A stretch of 64,000 nt of DNA, taken from NCBI RefSeq assembly GCF_027596085.1, contig NC_072460.1, positions 6,775,012 to 6,839,011 of the forward strand. Direction: 5' to 3'. The stretch comes from Anoplopoma fimbria. Its lineage: Eukaryota > Chordata > Actinopteri > Perciformes > Anoplopomatidae. The notes under the pieces were generated by a model. It was given only the letters and a program-made list of their open reading frames with translations. It ran no database searches and had not been told where the DNA came from. The position numbers and the translations under genes are program-made. The first letter of the stretch is position 1. Every line of letters starts with the position of its first letter. Shown piece by piece: positions 1 to 22,320 of the stretch.

Positions 1-239
1 GTAAGAATTCAGTTGTGAGCAGGAATGTGTATTTTTTATAAGCTTTCTAAGGAAAAATTAAAAAGTGTCTTGAATAAATTCTGATCATAAGAATGATGAC
101 ATCATTTCCCATAATCCCACAAGAACATGTGCCTTAACATGGCCAAAGAAGTCAATTGTGGAAATCTAACACTTTTTTTTAAATATGCTTCTTGAGTTCT
201 TGCAGAGTTAAATTATAAGATTGATACCACTGCTATACA

Positions 240-460
240 CTTAATATAAGGCAGGTTACCATAGCTTAGCACAAAGTCTGGTAACAGTGGGAAACAGCTA
301 ACCTGACTGTCATAACCTCTACAGCTCACTACTTAACACGATCTTTCCTGATTGTGTAATCTGAAAGAAAAAATCTAGTTTCATGGAGGATTATGTGCCG
401 GATTATTTCTCAGCCAGTAGCAGTGACTCGCTGGAGTCTCAGATCTTTGCCTGGCAACCT
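240..460 (+). repeat. Interspersed fish repeat, 'agcttagc' family, copy A
   Basis: It contains the phrases agcttagcacaaagtctg, gggaaacagctaacctg and cagctcactacttaacacg, and ends in ctggagtctcag. A diverged homologous copy is at 13183-13405 inside rbbp8nl. I recognise it as an abundant percomorph repeat but cannot name its class. Confidence 0.6.
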
Positions 461-582
461 AACGTTGACTACAAGTGACAACATGTTAATGCTCATCTAA
501 CACATTGGAGCCACTGCGCAATTTGTCCGTTCTGGGCACCTGTAGAAAAATGATGCAACATAGCGTGTGACTCGGACCACAG

Positions 583-1000
583 ACTATGTGTAAGAAGTGG
601 ATGAAGTCACCCTGCCTTTACCCATTGGTTGGTGGACTGCCCTTCTGAAGCCTCAAGTTCGGCATTTTGGCCATTGTCATCTTGTTTTTTTGGAACCAGA
701 AGTGATACTAGAGGGTGTAGTTAAGCATAACTAAATGCTAAAAAGGCATTTTTAGGCGACTGAAATGATTACAATAAACTTTCATGAACTGAAAACCCAC
801 TGTGAAAGTCTTAAATTTGATATAGGAAAACACGGACAACTCCCTGACAACGTCATGGTAGCAACATGTCAATCACAAGGTATCCCCGCCCTAAAGCATA
901 CCCTGCTTTATGGTCTATTTTACTCTAAATGGGACCATAGTTTACTACCAGAGGAGTCACCCCGTGATGGCCATTAGAAAGAATGCAAGTTTAACTACAT
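583..1000 (+). repeat. Interspersed repeat, 'taagaagtgga' family, copy A
   Basis: It includes taagaagtggatgaagtcac, gaagcctcaagttcggcatt, ggaaccagaagtgatac and, further on, aaagcataccctgctttatgg. Related pieces lie at 16470-16640 (same strand) and 18236-18357 (opposite strand). The open frame inside it (765-977) is part of the repeat. Confidence 0.6.
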
Positions 1001-3209
1001 TTCAGTATTGGCTTCACTTTCAGACCCAGTGGTTGCCGCTTGAAGATGACCCATTTCCTATGTAGCTATGAAGGGCTTATACTAATGTAGCGTAAACACA
1101 ACAATTCTTAGTTTCAGGTGATTACGCACTAATGAAAACATAGTTATCAATATTTCATTACAGTTCTGCTATTAAATACCCCTAATTCCTACACACTGGG
1201 ATTCTTAATCGAGATTACTGAACTTTTATACAAGTATAAAAAGAGTATTAAAGTCAGCAAACCCATTCAGTCATTTCAGAACATCTATCTAAAACATTTT
1301 TTTTAAACATTACCCACCATAAGCCAAGTTTTCATTTGAAAGAGGAATAATGTGTTTTTACATAGATTTAAAATGAGAACTGTCCTATTTAAGGTCGCTG
1401 CTAATGTCTAAAACAGGAAAGCAGTTCTAAACAACCACAAGCCTTTCTGTTACATAAGTTTTAACACTGACTTAATTTACTATTTCAACAATATAATGTA
1501 TTCAACCCTTTGCTTTGAGCATTTCTTTTTAAACTATCGCAACTGTTAATCCATAACTTTAACCTTACGATTTCAACTGTTTATCCATTATTTTAAAGTA
1601 ATTAAAAAAAAAAAGGTTTTCAACTGTTTTTTAAATAACTTTTGGGGATTTTGTTTAATATACTTGAATTGTTTCTGATCATCTTTTCAACACCGTTGGA
1701 TTTATGCAGATTTATGTATTTTTTCTTATTTTCTCCCGTCCTTGGTGTGGGGTTGCTGTTGCATCTGCAATTTTTGTCTAATTTTACCCCTAGCGTTGCG
1801 TGACCTGTCTTTGCAACAGGTAAATTTAAGTGTCAAGTTATATTTAAGACAATTTTCATGCACCTGGCCCCACGCTATTTTTGATCGAAGTAATAGTTTA
1901 CCTATAGAATTTGGAGGTATAACAGGAGGACTAACCAACCATATTATGAAAGCATAAAGACTATATGAAAGTAACATAACATAATAGTTAAGAGTTCTTG
2001 CCAAAAAAGGTACTTAAATGCACAAAGAAAACAGATCAAAATATAACATTGCTGAGCCTTCTATCACCCTGTACCTCTAAGGTAAGTATTTGTATAAAGG
2101 CACAGTTATAATTATCAAACCAAATCATACCATGCAAATAAGTACCACTGAAAACACCATCACAGCCATAAATACAATAAGACAGTCAGCCGTGTTCAGG
2201 GCGAGCTTTTCAGGAAGTGTGCATTGATGCTTTGGTAATTTGAGCACAACAAGAATCACACATAACATTATAGACTTGCATGTGTCATCTTAAACCCAGC
2301 TATGTAAGATGCACACTTCGTCAATCACCACCGATGGCTGTCCAACAGTGAGCAGGTTCTCGGCCAGTTTATTTCTTGAATGGCACTTCAACGGATGATT
2401 GCAATATATTTCAAAAAGGAGTAATAAGTGACCAATTTGGCTAAGATTTTAGCTGGTGTTCCAACTAATCCTGGTGTCCATACACATAAACTACTTAGCT
2501 ATATGTTTAACAATTGAATAGTATTTCCTGACTGACATGAACTCTAGATATTAGGCTGATGTGCTGCTGGTGATGTCACAGTCAACCCAGTAAATAGGAC
2601 CCATGCAATAGGCTACATAGTTATGTTGTTGTTGTTTTTTTAAATAATATTTCAAAATAAATTATATTTAAATAGCATTAGTTAAAAACAGTAAAAGTTA
2701 GGATTTAAAAAAAAACCATCCCTATTCCGCCTATGCCTCTGAGGAGGGTTATCCCACCGAAAGCCGAGACTCTCTCAACAGATGGGAATGATTAATGTAT
2801 TACATAACATGTAGTTTGTTATGAGAAGTGAGTTTCTTTAGGCAGATGTACATTTTGTGGGCCTCCAGGCTGTGTGTACCTGTTTGGGACAGCCTCAGGC
2901 CATAACAATATCACCTGCCAGCCTGGCACACAACCAACAGGATGTAAGAAAAAGAGAAAGTCACCTGCACTGTCATTAAGTTACTTAACGACAGGAAAAG
3001 ACTCTGGTCTGCATGACGTCTCCATCTCAGCATGCTTGGTTGTTTTACTTTTACTGATTGTACTGCATGACGTGATTGCATTAGACTTCATGGACCGTTA
3101 GACTGAACCCAAGCTCATGCACGATGTTTGGATCTAAAAGCTGAGACTGATATCTTGTACATACACTTTTTGATCATACAATTATAACTACTTCATCAAT
3201 TTTCTGCTG

Positions 3210-3214
<5 letters not shown>
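1001..3214. other. AT-rich intergenic DNA, no gene seen
   Basis: No exon-like reading frame with splice sites and no clear repeat boundaries are seen. The overlapping open frames at 1726-2004 on both strands have no recognisable content. Confidence 0.5.

Positions 3215-3252
<38 letters not shown>
3215..3252. repeat. (TA)19 microsatellite
   Basis: Uninterrupted TA dinucleotides. Confidence 0.95.
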
Positions 3253-3253
<1 letters not shown>

Positions 3254-3501
3254 CTTAGCATGTATGCAGAAATGTAGCCTATTGCATATGGAACCATTGG
3301 CATATGCCAAACATAATGCCGGTTGTATGAAATCCTTGTGACAATGATTTGGTGAGGTCAGAGATGAAACAACTGATGTTGGACGGAAAATCAATCAGCA
3401 ACTGTTTTGATGGTAGATTATTTTTTTTCATTTTTATATAAATCATGAAGCAAAGAAATCCCTAGAACTCTCTGGTTCGACCCTCTCATAGTTTGATGAT
3501 G

Positions 3502-3894
3502 TACTTCCTGTTTTTACATCATTGTAGGTTGAATAGCTTTGAGTTTGTTGGATAAGACCAGACCTCGGAAAGTTTAATGGCCAATTTATTTTTTACTATT
3601 TTCTGACATATTATAGACCAGACAGCTAATTGAGAAATGACTAAACAGCTGAATCCATAATGTAGATAATCATTCGTGTCAGCCCTAGGCCAGATACATG
3701 TTATATGTTAAAGTGCAAAAAGTGACCATTAATGGGTGTTGTGTCATTTGAGGGGTGCAAAAGCAGACTGATGTGGTACTGGTTAGCAGTGCTAATGTGA
3801 AAATGGGGAATTCATCAACCATCATGATGCAATGCTGCGATTTCTGCTCTGTTCACGCTAATGTTTCCTGCTCAAAAGTATCTCTGTGAGATTC
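3502..3894 (+). repeat. Source-like copy of a 393-bp duplicated segment
   Basis: It is nearly identical to 5124-5515, with about five substitutions and one 1-bp indel by eye. It carries no tandem structure, terminal inverted repeats or poly(A) tail, so it does not look like a standard mobile element. Confidence 0.85.
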
Positions 3895-4112
3895 CCTAAG
3901 CAGTTTCTCATGAAGGGAGCGGTCACTAATAGCACAAACACATGTCCTCCTACACTACAGGGGTACAGGGGGTACTTCTACAGTACCAGGGGTCCATCAT
4001 TTTAAGACCACTGGTCATTTAAATGAAAGTTAATGCACCGACACTATAAGCAGCGGAAAAGAAACTAGACTAGTTGCTGGTGGTTTGGTCTAGATGGACA
4101 GTCTAAAAATAA

Positions 4113-4120
<8 letters not shown>

Positions 4121-4196
<76 letters not shown>
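4121..4196. repeat. (CA)38 microsatellite
   Basis: Uninterrupted CA repeat on the plus strand. Confidence 0.97.
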
Positions 4197-4197
<1 letters not shown>

Positions 4198-5069
4198 TCT
4201 CACCCACACACACTTGAGACCCCTAACTTTACAGAATGCATAAGGAAGTGGTGGGCAGCGCTGCAAATCACATTGTTTCGTTCACTTCACTTCACTTTAG
4301 ACCACTTTAATATTTCCTCTAAATATCATTTGACACAGTGACGTGTGTCAAAGACATTAAAGTTCCTCTTTTATGTTGTATCTTTTGAGCATCCTTGTTG
4401 TAAAAAAAACTCCAAGTTAAAGCAAAACTTTCTTATTATATTTCACATTAATCTCATAATCCATATATAAATATATATATATATATTCTGTCATCTTTCA
4501 GCCTGTCTACTCCCACTCCCTTCCCACACAAGTGAAGGACACTCACCGAGCTTCAACCGATCACTTCGACAGTTACTTCTGAGGTTTGTATGTGTGTGTT
4601 CTTCTGGACTTGGATGACCGTCTACAGCATAATCCTCATTTCTTTTCCGTCAGCTCCATCCTTTTTTTTTCTTCTTTTTTTTTTAATACAGAACTCGTGT
4701 GGTTCTCTGGGGTTTTGGCTGGAGATGCGGACGGGGCGATGGGGCGCAGCGCACTGGGCTCGTACAAGGAAGTTTGAGTCGTGCGCATCTGAGCTTATGA
4801 GAAGAGGAACAAGCTCTCTCACCGACCATACTCTCGGTTTCACTGTCAGAAATAGCTGGCAATCGTTTTTTTTTTGTTTTTTTTCTAATTTTTTTTTTCA
4901 GGCTGCTTATAGCACTTTGATGGAGTGGAAAGAGGAAAGCAGCCTTCTGCGTAATAATGCAGAATTACATTTTTTTTCTTTTTTTTTTGAAAACATAGAT
5001 TGTATCTTTTAGTTCTCTGTTTATTTATTTTTTTAAGATCACTGTTCATCACTGATCTTTTTTTTTTTT
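4197..5069. other. Intergenic DNA with several poly(T) runs
   Basis: T-rich runs occur near 4660-4685, 4865-4900, 4970-4990 and 5058-5069. The open frame at 4590-5012 is mostly phenylalanine and serine from these runs and is not a gene. Confidence 0.5.
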
Positions 5070-5570
5070 ACAATATATAAAGTGTTGAATCATTGGATGT
5101 CATAGATATGTGCAGGATATTACTACTTCCTGTTTTTACATCATTGTAGGTTGAATAGCTTTGAGTTTGTTGGATAAGACCAGACCTCGGAAAGTTTAAT
5201 GGCCAATTTATTTTTTACTATTTTCTGACATATTATAGACCGGACAGCTAATTGAGAAATCACTAAACAGCTGAATCCATAATGTAGATAATCATTCGTG
5301 TCAGCCCTAGGCCAGATACATGTTATATGTTAAAGTGCAAAAAGTGACCATTAATGGGTGTTGTGTCATTTGAGGGGTGCAAAAGCAGACTGATGTGGTA
5401 CTGGTTAGCAGTGCTAATGTGAAATGGGGAATTCATCAACCAGCATGATGCAATGCTGCAATTTCTGCTCTGTTCACGCTAATGTTTCCTGCTCAAAAGT
5501 ATCTCTGTGAGATTCACAATATATAAAGTGTTGAATCATTGGATGTTATAGATATGTGCAGGATATTACT
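5070..5570 (+). repeat. 391-bp ectopic insertion flanked by 55-bp direct repeats
   Basis: 5070-5124 and 5516-5570 are the same 55 bases with one mismatch (5101 c, 5547 t). Between them, 5125-5515 is a near-perfect copy of 3503-3894. The arrangement is target duplication, insert, target duplication. Confidence 0.88.
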
Positions 5571-6190
5571 TCTTTCTTTATCCAAAATGCCCCAAAAATG
5601 TAAAGAGAAGCCATATTCTTTTATCTATGCTGCTGTTTAAGTTGGAGTGGATGGCTAGAGGGAAGGATGGATTCAATGGGTGGTTGCAATGGATGGGTGG
5701 ACTGAGGTGAGGGACACATTTGCATGGTGTGCAGTAGTGCTCTAACGTGTATTCAAATGAGTGTGACAGCCATGGTGCTCATGGGCGGAGGCAGAGTTGG
5801 AGGCGTGGCCGCCCACGCACCCACTCAGTCTCCAGGGGCCACAACAGCAGCTCTGCAATAACACATGAGAGAAAGCTCCCAGCTCTCCAGATGTAATCCT
5901 TAATCAACAGTAGGGATTAGAAATAGACTTCCCCTCTGATAACCCAGGCTGCAGAGAGGGAGAGAGGGAGAGAGGGAGAGAGGGAGGGCTGTTTGTAAGG
6001 AGATGAGGATAAGAATGAAATGAATTAGATCAGATAAAGAAGATAGGACGTAAGAGTTGAAACAAATGATGACGGATGAAAGAAGATAAGAAAAAAAGAG
6101 AGAGAATTGGTGTTTAGCAGCTGCTTGGAGCAGCAGATGACCATGACGTTGCTGTGGGTGAAGGCACAATCAGCCCTTTACTCTGACATA
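5571..6190. other. Intergenic unique sequence
   Basis: A short, GC-richer block near 5770-5850 is followed by a GA-rich tract at 5955-5985. No gene is recognised. Confidence 0.45.
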
Positions 6191-6274
6191 CAATTCAATT
6201 CAATTCAGTTTATTTTATATAGCCCAGAATCACAAATTACAAATTTGCCTCAGAGGGCTTTACAATCTGTACAC
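6191..6274 (+). repeat. SINE-like fish repeat 'caattcaatt', copy A
   Basis: It starts with CAATT units, then gtttattttatatagccc and cctcagagggctttacaatc. A second copy lies inverted at 20759-20850. It resembles a very common teleost interspersed repeat; the class name is not certain. Confidence 0.65.
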
Positions 6275-6576
6275 AGGCCTCAGTTTGTGGCTCTTTAAAT
6301 TCAAACACCAGGGGGGAATGAGTTCCTCATTTACCGGGTGGAGGAACCAAAGATTAATTATTATACAGGACATTACAGTACATGTTGGTGACAGACTACA
6401 CTATTTATTTGTTTTGGGACGGAGTGCTTTGGCTAACAGCTAACAGCTAAAATAACTACAAGTACTTACAACGCTGAGTATATCATTGCATATCAGCTTG
6501 CTGAGTTTCATTTTGTTTTTGGCAAGATCTTATGACGTATCTTATACACATGGCCGGAAATCTGCACTTGTGTATT

Positions 6577-7170
6577 TTGGTCTTGTTCTTGACTTGATAC
6601 ATCTTGTTGGCTTGGGTCTTGTTCTTGACTTGGGACTCCTTATTGTCTGGGGATGTGTTCTTGACTCTTTTTCTTGAGTCTGGACTTGTTTTGTCTTGGT
6701 TCTTGTTCTTGACTTGGTTCTTGTTCTTGACTTGGGTCTTGTTTTTGTCTTGGTTCTTGTTCTTGACTTGGGTCTTGTTTTTGTCTTGGGACTTCTTATT
6801 GTCTTGGGATGTGTTCTTGACTCTTTTTCTTGAGTCTGGACTTGTTTTGTCTTGGTTTTTGTTCTTGACTTGGGTCTTGTTTTTGTCCTTGTTCTTGACT
6901 TGGGTCTTGTTTTTGTCCTTGTTCTTGACTTGGGTCTTGTTTTTGTCCTTGTTCTTGACTCTAGTTGACTGGGTTTTTGTTGACTTAGGTTTTGTTCTTG
7001 ACTTGGGACTTGTTTTTGTGTTCTCTTGGGTCTTGTTTTGACTCTGGACTGGATTTTTTGACTTAGGGTCTTTTTCTTGACTCTGGACTTGTTTTTGACT
7101 CGGGTCTTGCTTTTGACTTTTGACTTACCTGTCTTGTTGTTCTTGACTCAATACTTCATAGTCAGACTTG
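6577..7170 (+). repeat. Degenerate minisatellite, 'ttgttcttgacttggg' units
   Basis: Short units of ttgttcttgacttgg and ttgtttttgtcttgg alternate, with a larger copy (about 170 bp) repeated around 6650-6720 and 6820-6890. The frame at 6604-7041 reads as repeats of FLTWVLFLSW and is a by-product. Confidence 0.88.
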
Positions 7171-9167
7171 ATACTTACTTGTGACTTGCAAAACAAAGAC
7201 TCTGTCCCACCTCTGGAGAGTAGAAGTGCCTTGCTTGACATTGTGTTTTGACTTTTTTGGTTGTGATTGTCCTACAGTAACTACAGCAGATGTGAGCTAC
7301 AGGTCCTGAATACTAGAATTGTTTTTAAAAATAATAACATTTTAGTATTGATGTTCCACAAAATATGATTTGCATAATTTTAGTCCACACAGAAAAAATC
7401 TGCAAGTCAGTTCACACTGAAAAGTTACAATTTCCATCAGTCACTTCCTGTGGGCGGAGATGTGACCATAAACCAATTGCATGTGAGCAAGCACAACCAA
7501 TCTAAGCCATTGTGAATAGAATTGATGAAATAGTCTATTGGAAACATGAATTAACTTTACCTATAAAGCTTTCATTGTGTAAATTGATTCTGTAAATAGA
7601 ACGGTTTTACTGGATGCTGACCCTTGAGATGATTTCCTGTAACAGTAAAGTTGTATCACACCACAAACTTTTGATGGTTTCCCCCTTTTTTCTACATCCC
7701 TTTTCATCACACCGCAACCCTTTTGCATAATGTCCAGAACAAAACGTCACACATAACTTAGATTTCCCAGAATACTCGTCACTATTCACTGTGGGTTATT
7801 CACCCTGCAGTATGTGTACAGCAGTTGTGTGGTAAACTTGTCAAGTTGGGAAATATAAGAGCTGGATCATATACAGAGGGAGCTACAGAAGCAACATTCA
7901 AAAACAGAAGTTTATTTCAGCATTAGAAGCCGTACATTCAGACGACAGTTTCTAAGAGTAAAATGTCTGTTGAGGCCACACAACAACAACACAGCACTAA
8001 GCTTGATGCACTAGCATTCTGTAAAGCCAAAGCACAGTAGTACTTACAATACAGTCATCTCATTTTAATTAACTGAGAGATACCAATGTCAGGGGAAGGC
8101 TATTTTGACCACTGACCATTGACCAAGTACTGTGCTTAATGGACTCTAATGGCTTCAGAGAGACATGATGGAAATGGTAGAAATCAATATAACAGCATTA
8201 TGGCTGCACAGGTTTTCACACACGGCATAATAAAAAGTGCACACTTTTGAAAAAAGTAATCTCATTTTAAAAGTTCATATTGGCAGATTTTGCCTTTTGA
8301 TTAGGGCATCGTCATTAAAAAAATAGATTATATATTCACAAAAAGTAGACACATTGACTTGTGCAATATCACAAAGAATAAAGGTTATTCAGCTGACTGT
8401 GTCTTTATCGCTTCCATCCACCCGGCTTACCACAAGCTGTCACAGCTGTGAACGGAAAGTTAATACTTGCAAAATATGTGCCTTCTGAAAATGAAAAAGA
8501 GGAAGAGGAACATGTTTTTTCTTGGCCACTTAAGACGGGGTGGAGGGAGTGAAGGCTCTGTGGCAAAAATAGCCATTTAGTGACAGTAATGCCGGTTTGA
8601 GTTGTACCTTGTAAAGAAAGGGCGAATATGTGTAAAAAGAAAAATGTATTTTAGGCATTACTGTGTTTTAGTTCCCCACAAAACAACTATAAGCTGCCGA
8701 ACTGGATGCTAATGTGTGCTTACATGCACATTATTATGTGCCATTAAATGTCTTATTCAAACAGAGAGAATCTAAAGTCAGATAATTTTCTACATATTCT
8801 ATGTCTGTCTTTGTTGTTTTGGAATAAGTGACTTCATGGAAATTGAATTTGTGTTGTTAAAAAATCCCAATAATATAAAGAATGTGATGTTGGCATAAAA
8901 CACTGGTTAATATTGTAATGTCCCAGGTAGCACGTTAAGTTTTATGTTAGCAGGAATTGGACGCATACCATTTATTTCAAACACTATATGGAACAAGACA
9001 TCACATGTTCCACCTCATAAAATGTCTATTTGAAACTAAACATAATATTAATGTCCATGTAAATGACAATAGATATTTGATTTATGTCCATCAGGTGGAC
9101 ACAAACACAAACACAAACATTCGGTTAATGCTGTAAATTGAAATCAATCCAAAATAAACTAGAATTA
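7171..9167. other. Intergenic DNA, no gene seen
   Basis: Mostly AT-rich unique sequence. A minus-strand AATAAA-type motif near 7910 could be a distal poly(A) site for rbbp8nl. Nothing else is supported. Confidence 0.4.
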
Positions 9168-9330
9168 GCGCCTTGTGGTTGTATGCCTCCACCAACCAGT
9201 CAAGTTGCAGCTTAAAATGTCATCACATCATCATCATTTTATCCTCGGAAGTGACCTTGACCTTTGACCACCAAACTCTAATCAGTTCATTGTAGAGTCA
9301 AAGTGAATGTTTGTGATAATGGATAATGGA
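9168..9330 (+). repeat. Interspersed fish repeat with gtgaccttgacctttgacca
   Basis: It has the phrases gcgccttgtggttgtatgcc, gtgaccttgacctttgacca and ctaatcagttcattgtagag, typical of a dispersed teleost repeat. Confidence 0.55.
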
Positions 9331-9517
9331 GCAGAGCCGGAATGGACCAGATGTAATGACAACCCGATAACATGCCTCTGGCCACGGCTGTGAACGCTGA
9401 CTTTTGGTTTCAACCGGGACTAGAACATCAGACTCCTTGGTTAAAGTAATTTGTTTGTTAGTCCCAACCAGCAGCCTGACCTCCTCCACACAGGCTTCTG
9501 CAGATTCTCATCGGAAA

Positions 9518-10128
9518 TTTTATTTTGGATATTTTAAAAACAAAACTTTTAGGGGAATATAATTGTTATGACGTCAATCTGTCAACATTTTGTTCCTGTT
9601 GCCCCATAGTGCAGGTTTAAGGCTAATTCAGTCAGGGGGAACTAATTTACATGTTTAATTTGACTCCCAATGTAGTTTTGTGAAAAAATAATGTTGCAGC
9701 TGGTCTGATTTGTAGTGTCCTTTTAGTCATTGTTTTGATTTTATGGCCTGCTTTTTTATTGTTTTTGTTCACAGCCACAGCATTCTGCTATTTGTATGTA
9801 AAAGGTCTTAAAAACCCCCACTCTACCTGCCCAGCACCAACAGAGCCAGATATCTCCATCAGATAGAGCTGGAGAGCAAAATACAGCTAAAAGGAGAGTA
9901 AATATTGGACTTTCATCAAGTGGCCAGAAACACAACTCCAAATGAATGCAAATGAATGAAGGTTTCTCCATGACTACACCAATGTTTGCTTTTTTTTTTT
10001 TTAGCCATATCAACTTTAAAATGTACATGTAAGTGATGTGTGTACAGCTCAATGCGCTGCCCCCTGGTGGCAACAATTAATGAAGGTTCAGGTGAGATCA
10101 CTGTGAGCCAAGTGTTGTATCGTGCTCT
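9518..10128 (-). other. rbbp8nl: Probable rbbp8nl 3' UTR with candidate poly(A) signals
   Basis: Downstream of the stop codon, AATAAA hexamers occur on the minus strand at 9760-9755 and 9523-9518. The UTR could run further, towards a third candidate near 7910. No coding potential is seen. Confidence 0.35.
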
Positions 10129-19105
<8,977 letters not shown>

Positions 19106-20450
19106 TGCAATTTGACTTTGAGTCTGACTGTACAACAAAAGAGAGACAGAAAAAGTTTCTTTCCATGGTTTTGATGGATTGATGGAAATTGTACTGAATA
19201 CTGTTAAAGCCAGAAACCCCAGGCAAAAAACATTGATTTTTAATCCGCTGGTCGATTTTGAGATTTCGGGTTGTTTATCTTCCATTACATTTTTTACTAC
19301 TTTGACAATGTACGTCTCGAGATTTCTCCTTAATTCATGAAAAGTTACAATTAGATAATGTCTCATTTGCATATTTTAACATAAATTTCAGGCATTTTTT
19401 TGATACAAAAACAAATTCATTCCTATCTATATGCTGAAGGTTTAAACATAGGGGTTTGTTCATATATCATTCATAGCCTTTTTTATGCAACATTTTATTA
19501 CAATTTTTTTTTTATGGTTGTTGACAGTATTTTCTGTTTTATGGAGTGATACAAAGATATAACCCAAAAAAACGTTTTCTCTATTATATCAATGAAATGA
19601 AACAATCATTTTTAATTTGGCTTTATCGAATTTACTGAATTCTGGTATGCAAATTAGCACATATCTGATAATATAATGCCTAATTTGCATATTTAAACAT
19701 ACATTTTCAGAAAACTTAAAACACAAAAAATAATTGCCTGAATGTAAGTAATCAACCTGGGAAGTGTCATGGTTGTATCTCTAATGTTTTTTTTGTGTTT
19801 ATTCACCTGTAGTGTCTCTTGAACTGGACATGAAGTTACGACTCCTCACTCACCCTAAATCCAACACTTTCACTTAGTATTAAAACTTTAAGATACTCAT
19901 GGAGTGAGAACACAATAAATCGTTATCAGGAGCTTTGGCGTTATTGCCTGAGGACTGAGGGGTGTTGGGGACGCTGGCTCTTTCATAAGCCGCTCCTGCT
20001 GCACAAATGTGGGTGAGAATTTTCTTGTTATATCAAGGAAGATTGAAAACTAGCCAAACTGGTCCTGCAAGGCCTGGCACTTAACCCTGCAGTTTGTGTT
20101 ACAAGTACATGAAACACAGTTTTTTACCTTTTGAGATATGTGTATGCGCACGCACATGTGTGTTATATAGTATTTGTTTTATATTACAAAGTAACATAAA
20201 AAGATCATTCGTTGATTTGTCTTTCTGTCCGTCAATCTGAAATCCTCAATGTGTGTCACTTCTGCTCTCACTCACACATGATCACATATAAGCAAAGATA
20301 GATGCATTGAACTACTGTTTATCATCATGATCAGTGGGGATCCGACTCGCTCGACATGTTAGGATATGTCAGGCTGTTCAGATCAGCGGAGCAAGAAAAG
20401 ACATGTCTGCCTTAATGTGCTTATTGCTCTGCTGTCTTTCGATCATTATT

Positions 20451-20565
<115 letters not shown>

Positions 20566-20758
20566 AAGCACACACAAGTTGTAACTGCTTAACATTTTTT
20601 TGCTTTGTAGTTACATTTTTCCAGTATAATCATAGTATAAACTGGGGGGAAAAGCATTTCACCTCTACTAACTAACAGCAGGGTGTGAATACACAGAATG
20701 GGTCCAAACTTCTGAAACTCTGAGCACATAAATGAGGGAAGGACAGAGGATGTCGCAT

Positions 20759-20850
20759 GTGCACAGATTGTAAAGCCCTCTGAGGCAAATTTGTAATTTG
20801 TGATTCTGGGCTATACAAAATAAACTGAATTGAAACTGAATTGAATTGAA
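20759..20850 (-). repeat. SINE-like fish repeat 'caattcaatt', copy B
   Basis: Reverse complement of 6191-6274: cagattgtaaagccctctga at the left, ending in ATTGAATTGAA units. Confidence 0.65.
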
Positions 20851-21059
20851 TAAATGCCAAAACGTTGTAAAAGTGCTGCTTTCCGTTCTTTAGCCAAGGC
20901 GCTTCGGGGTTTGTGTGTCTGCCGTTGCTAAGCAACCAAGTCTTCTGGCTTGGATGACAATGATGATGAAGTTCCGTTAATTGAGCACTAAGCCTCATCG
21001 ACTACATTACACCTTCCATTTAGACTGATATGCAAGAAAGAAAAGGGATCTACCGGCTG

Positions 21060-21280
21060 TGATTGGTTGTTCCGCGGCACATGACATGCGGCGCGTGCTG
21101 CAGTGGTCCAAAAGTTGAACTATTTTTATCTCGGGGTGCAGTATTTGCACCATGAAAAATATGCGCGTGTCTACATTGACTGCAATGCCAGGCGGGGGGT
21201 TGGACGAGGCTTGGGTGTGAGACGTTTTTTACCAGGTTTCATTTAATCCAATAAACAAACTATCAAAACGTACATGGACC
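21060..21280. mobile_element. Possible DNA-transposon fragment
   Basis: A GC-rich stretch (gcggcgcgtgctgcag near 21090, ccaggcggggggttgg near 21190) has the look of a MITE or hAT/Harbinger fragment. No terminal repeats or target duplications could be matched. Confidence 0.25.
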
Positions 21281-21337
21281 ACGTGTGAATTATTGACTAG
21301 CCCGAGTGGCAGCTTTACTTCTTCGTCTTCTCGTGTC

Positions 21338-21425
21338 GGACCAGGTGGCAATCTCCGGTTCTGCAGACTGAAGCTAATGCGGAAATGTCTTAAAACTTGC
21401 ATTCTATCGCCTCTCCAGGTTACAA
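21338..21425 (+). repeat. 'accaggcggc' family, fragment
   Basis: ggaccaggtggcaatctccg, ttctgcagactgaagctaat and gtcttaaaacttgcattcta match the left arm of the inverted-repeat element at 53063-53458. Confidence 0.65.
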
Positions 21426-22231
21426 GTGGTATTACAAGACAGGACGGGCCGGGGCTAGCTGGTTTCAGTACAAAACATACCTACAGAGATGTACAGGTTG
21501 TGTAGGTAATAACCCCGCCGCATATCTCACCGATGTTCTCAAACACCTCCCATCCCGCTGGGAAGCTTGTCGCGCGATGAAAAAAACCCAGAGCCATAGC
21601 CATGAGAGGCCGTTTTTTGTCATTCAGTTGACAGACAACAACGACTGATGCTACTCGGAACAAATGGCAGCAGCCGGGGGTCTTCAACAAAACTCCGGTG
21701 ACTTCCCGTCGACAGCTCGTCTCACTCATCTGGCGGAGAGTGACGCAGAGTCAACTTGTCACCCATTTAGTGTGCAGAGAGAATATGGCTTTTGTGCAAA
21801 TAACAATAAATGACGAATGACTGTCTGTTACTCTTGTATGAGCCCCACCCTTCACAGACACACACACACACAAACACACACACACTTAATCTCTAATGTC
21901 TTCAATATGATCCCTGGGCATATGATAACGTGGTTTGTGAGTTGTTTTATTGAACACTGCTATTGCTTAATAAATAACCTTATCTCGTCTTTGACAAGCC
22001 ATTTTCACATCTATTTATATAGACTTCAGTACATTTTTATAACATTGTTTAAAACTCACACAATGATCATGAAAGGACTAATAAGGCTGTGGTCATTTCC
22101 TGAATTACAGCACATGTCCTTGCCTTCACTCCTAGCTACACATACCTGTGACTCCACCACCCACCTGTCGGACTGTCTGTCTATTCCGGCCCTCCAGGCA
22201 TAACTGCAGACCATAATCAGTGGCAACTCAC

Positions 22232-22320
22232 CTCGGACAGCCCAGGACGCCTTGAGCCGCTTGCTCCCTCCGAGCTCCGGAGATGGAACGAGTGGTACAG
22301 GAATGACAGAGCGAGAGAGA
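22232..22320 (-). other. rbbp8nl: rbbp8nl candidate non-coding first exon (5' UTR)
   Basis: On the minus strand, a GC-rich stretch ends in a consensus donor (GAG followed by GTGAGT, junction at 22232/22231). The ATG exon at 19127-19045 has a splice acceptor rather than a transcription start before it, so an upstream non-coding exon is needed, and this is the best candidate. The 5' limit is not visible; 22320 is a guess. The intron would be 22231-19128. Confidence 0.55.

Noticed and set aside
765..977. 70-codon frame
   Set aside because: It lies inside a dispersed fish repeat (583-1000).
6604..7041. 145-codon frame looking like a membrane protein
   Set aside because: Its hydrophobic repeats come from the ttgttcttgacttgg minisatellite.
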